From NCBI GenBank assembly GCA_038120295.1, contig JAYOLL010000050.1, positions 1 to 8,619 on the forward strand: DNA of 8,619 nucleotides. Direction: 5' to 3'. Made by a program: the position numbers and the translations under genes. The notes under the pieces were generated by a model. That model was given only the letters and a program-made list of their open reading frames with translations. It was not told where the DNA came from and ran no database searches. Source of the DNA: JAYOEY01 sp038120295 (GTDB lineage: Bacteria > Pseudomonadota > Alphaproteobacteria > MPNO01 > UBA2964). Positions 7,056 through 8,619 of the stretch are shown one piece after another; within the stretch, counting starts at the first letter, position 1, and the number at the start of each line of letters is the position of its first letter.

Positions 7056-7080
7056 TGTCCTAACAACACCGGCCTTCGTC

Positions 7081-8352
7081 TCAGCTCTCTTCGCGCTGAA
7101 CCACGTTCGATGCCGAAAGGACGGGCGATCGCGCGACGTGGATCGCCAGAAGGCCGATCAGCACGATGGCCATCGCGCCAACGAAGTAGAACGCATTTAC
7201 AATACCGGTAAGCTCCGCAACCGCGCCCATCAGAATGGGGGACACGATGGAGGCAACGCGGTTGAACGTTGCGCGGATCCCGGCCGCCGAGCCGCGCTTT
7301 TCCGGTTCCACGGCGCGCAGCACGGTCGAGATGACCATCGGCTGGGTCAGCCCGTTGGAGGCGCCGCGCACCGCCGAGGCGACCACCAGCAGAACAAACA
7401 GGCCGAGCAGCGGGGTCACCGCCACGGCGAGGATGCTTGTCAGGATCGCCCCCAGCATCAGCCAGTAGGGCCTGATCCGGCGCGCCGTCCAGGACGCGAT
7501 CAGCGCTCCGCCCGCCGCCGCGACCGATGACGCCGACAGCAGCAACCCGATCTGGGTGCCGTTTATGCCCTGATCGCCGAGATAGACGACATAGAAGGTG
7601 CTGTGCACCGACGCGCCGACATGGGTCATCATGCTGCACATCACGACCAGCGCGATGGCCGGCACCGCGACCAGCCTGAAGGCGCCGACATAATCGGAAA
7701 CCCGCGGCATCACATCCGCCACCCGCACGCGGGGAGGCGGATCATCGGAATCCGGGGAGGCCGGGTTTCGCGCCGCCGGCAGGGCCAGCGAGCAGAGCAG
7801 GGTCCCGACGCACCAGAGGCTCAGCCCGACAAACGCCCAGATCGGACCGCCGACATCCCACACCCAGCCGATGGCCGGTGGCGCAATCAGATGGCCGGCG
7901 CGGCAGGTGTAGGACAGCCGCCCGGTATAGACCGTGCTGCCCTTCATGTGCTGTCCGATCAATGTCTGCGCGCCGAGCCAGCCCATGGCATCGACCAGGC
8001 CCGAGATCATCTGCAGCACCAGCGCCGCCCAGATGATCGGCATGACCGGAAACAGCAGCGGCACCGCAACGCCGATCGCGGCGAAGAACACCATCACCCG
8101 GCGCCCCCCTAGCCGGTCCATCAGAACGCCGCCATGGATCGACAGGAACAGCGGCAGGAAATGGCGCGCGCCGAGCGCCACCCCGATCAGAAAGACAGAC
8201 TGTTCGATGGACGCAATCCACAGCGGCACGACGATCGCCGACATGTAGAACATCGACGTGCTGAACAGACCGATGCCGTAGACGGCGATCTGCAGACGCC
8301 AGGGCACGGAATCGGAGCGCGTGTTTTCAGTTTGCGCAGCTTTGTCGGTCAC
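7081..8352 (-). CDS. Major facilitator superfamily (MFS) transporter
   Basis: 423-residue inner-membrane protein with about 12 hydrophobic segments in two halves (about 18-190 and 223-408) joined by a hydrophilic loop rich in Pro and Asp (about 191-222). Motif A of the superfamily is present after TM2: G75-V-L-M-D79-R80-L-G-G-R84-R85. A weaker copy occurs in the second half (WTARRIRPYW). The segment around 329-376 (RGASNGLTQP, then EKRGSAAG and FNRVASIVSP) is typical of the second half of drug/solute MFS proteins. The start is GTG at 8352, with a modest AGGGTGG sequence upstream; no in-frame ATG is nearby. Direction of transport and substrate cannot be read from the sequence; by context it may serve the hydrolases nearby. 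The metallohydrolase follows on the same strand after 281 bases. Confidence 0.9.
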   Translation of the reverse strand: MTDKAAQTENTRSDSVPWRLQIAVYGIGLFSTSMFYMSAIVVPLWIASIEQSVFLIGVALGARHFLPLFLSIHGGVLMDRLGGRRVMVFFAAIGVAVPLLFPVMPIIWAALVLQMISGLVDAMGWLGAQTLIGQHMKGSTVYTGRLSYTCRAGHLIAPPAIGWVWDVGGPIWAFVGLSLWCVGTLLCSLALPAARNPASPDSDDPPPRVRVADVMPRVSDYVGAFRLVAVPAIALVVMCSMMTHVGASVHSTFYVVYLGDQGINGTQIGLLLSASSVAAAGGALIASWTARRIRPYWLMLGAILTSILAVAVTPLLGLFVLLVVASAVRGASNGLTQPMVISTVLRAVEPEKRGSAAGIRATFNRVASIVSPILMGAVAELTGIVNAFYFVGAMAIVLIGLLAIHVARSPVLSASNVVQREES

Positions 8353-8460
8353 ACCGCCACCCTGTATGAGGTGCGTTTGAATTGTTGAACAGTAAGGTGT
8401 CGAAGAATACGGCGCGATCCGCCGGAAGCGCTACGGCGGATCGGAAATTTTTACGCCGGT
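8353..8460. other. Intergenic region upstream of the MFS gene
   Basis: 108 bases containing a strong hairpin (8415-8443) and, nearer the MFS start, an AT-richer stretch (8365-8400) where the MFS promoter is expected. That stretch includes the small inverted repeat TGTTGAACA. No clear -35/-10 pair could be assigned. Confidence 0.45.
8415..8443 (-). terminator. Hairpin, likely terminator of the small membrane protein gene
   Basis: CGATCCGCCG (8415-8424) and CGGCGGATCG (8434-8443) form a perfect 10-base-pair stem with a 9-base loop. It starts 17 bases after the stop of the small minus-strand gene, the usual place for its terminator. On that strand the following bases are only modestly T-rich (GTATTCTT). 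On the plus strand a T5 run follows after 5 bases (8448-8452), but no plus-strand gene leads into it, so orientation is not certain. Confidence 0.55.
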
Positions 8461-8577
8461 TCAGAATCCGGCGGGCGCGCTGTGTGCGAGCGAAACGATA
8501 CCCAGAAGGGCCAGACCGATCACCGCGAAGATCGCGGCGTTTCGTACGATGCGCTGGGCGTTTTCCTTTTCTTTCAT
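8461..8577 (-). CDS. Predicted 38-residue single-span membrane protein
   Basis: A short minus-strand frame of 38 codons plus stop, ATG at 8577 and TGA at 8461. The product begins MKEKENAQRIVRNAA, a highly charged hydrophilic N-terminus, followed by one strongly hydrophobic helix (about residues 14-31, AAIFAVIGLALLGIVSLA) and a short tail ending HSAPAGF. The layout is that of a small inner-membrane protein with the charged end on the cytoplasmic side. A good ribosome-binding site, AGGGAAGG (8587-8580), lies directly before the ATG. A perfect hairpin follows the stop. Together, start signal, composition and terminator argue for a real gene despite its length. I do not recognise a family. It lies 108 bases upstream of the MFS gene on the same strand; a functional link to the transporter is possible but unproven. 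Confidence 0.6.
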   Translation of the reverse strand: MKEKENAQRIVRNAAIFAVIGLALLGIVSLAHSAPAGF

Positions 8578-8579
8578 AA

Positions 8580-8587
8580 CCTTCCCT
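8580..8587 (-). promoter_or_regulatory. Ribosome-binding site of the small membrane protein
   Basis: On the minus strand AGGGAAGG ends two bases before the ATG at 8577; the AGGG core is about 6 bases from it. This is one of the main reasons for accepting the short gene. Confidence 0.55.
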
Positions 8588-8619
8588 GGCCGATCGCCGC
8601 GCGGACGCGACCCGGCAAA

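Larger units (their letters stand above)
6800..7080. other. 281-base intergenic region between MFS and metallohydrolase genes
   Basis: The longest non-coding stretch of the window. From right to left on the minus strand it holds a 14-base perfect palindrome followed by a T6 run (end of the MFS transcript), an 8-base C tract (G8 at 6961-6968 on the plus strand), and the promoter and ribosome-binding site of the metallohydrolase. Small open frames across it (for example a TTG-started frame at 6869-7063) lack a ribosome-binding site or recognisable protein character. I see no riboswitch or RNA gene that I can support. Confidence 0.6.

Noticed and set aside
6869..7063. 64-codon plus-strand frame in the intergenic region
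   Set aside because: TTG start without a ribosome-binding site, runs through the G8 tract, and has no hydrophobic or domain-like pattern.
8382..8579. 65-codon plus-strand frame near the right edge
   Set aside because: Highly Arg-rich, crosses the hairpin and lies antisense to the better-supported small membrane protein.
1..8619. CRISPR arrays, tRNA/rRNA genes, insertion sequences, attachment sites
   Set aside because: No regularly spaced repeats, no cloverleaf or rRNA-like sequence, and no transposase or integrase frames were seen.

Overview
The window is a GC-rich (roughly 60-65 percent by eye) chromosomal segment with dense, closely packed genes. It most likely comes from an alphaproteobacterium. 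The order leuS-lptE-holA, the alphaproteobacterial look of the HolA protein and the DUF1194 protein (a family known mainly from Alphaproteobacteria) all point that way. The genus cannot be told from the sequence alone.

Left part (1-3161, + strand): a housekeeping run. It holds the C-terminal 522 residues of leucyl-tRNA synthetase (leuS, cut by the window edge), the LPS-assembly lipoprotein lptE, which starts inside the end of leuS, and holA, the delta subunit of the DNA polymerase III clamp loader. Gaps are small or negative, so this looks like one transcription unit.

Middle part (3199-5849, + strand): three accessory genes that continue in the same direction. They are a secreted DUF1194 von Willebrand factor A (vWA) protein with an intact metal-site motif, a 230-residue alpha/beta hydrolase whose start overlaps the DUF1194 stop by one base, and a 410-residue alpha/beta hydrolase of the FrsA / 2,6-dihydropseudooxynicotine-hydrolase type nine bases further on.

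Right part (5906-8577, - strand): this faces the first block. Reading leftwards, it has a 38-codon predicted single-span membrane protein, a hairpin terminator candidate, a 12-TM major facilitator superfamily (MFS) transporter, a 281-base intergenic region (palindrome plus T-run, G8 tract, promoter) and an RNase Z/arylsulfatase-like metallo-beta-lactamase-fold hydrolase. Two hydrolases, a metallohydrolase and an exporter/importer-like MFS protein side by side suggest a small-molecule uptake and hydrolysis locus. This is inference; no substrate can be read from the sequence.

No tRNA, rRNA, CRISPR array, insertion sequence or phage gene was seen. I do not see a clear case for a wholly new system. 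The best leads are the vWA/hydrolase coupling, the atypical hydrolase active sites, the small membrane protein and the intergenic palindrome.
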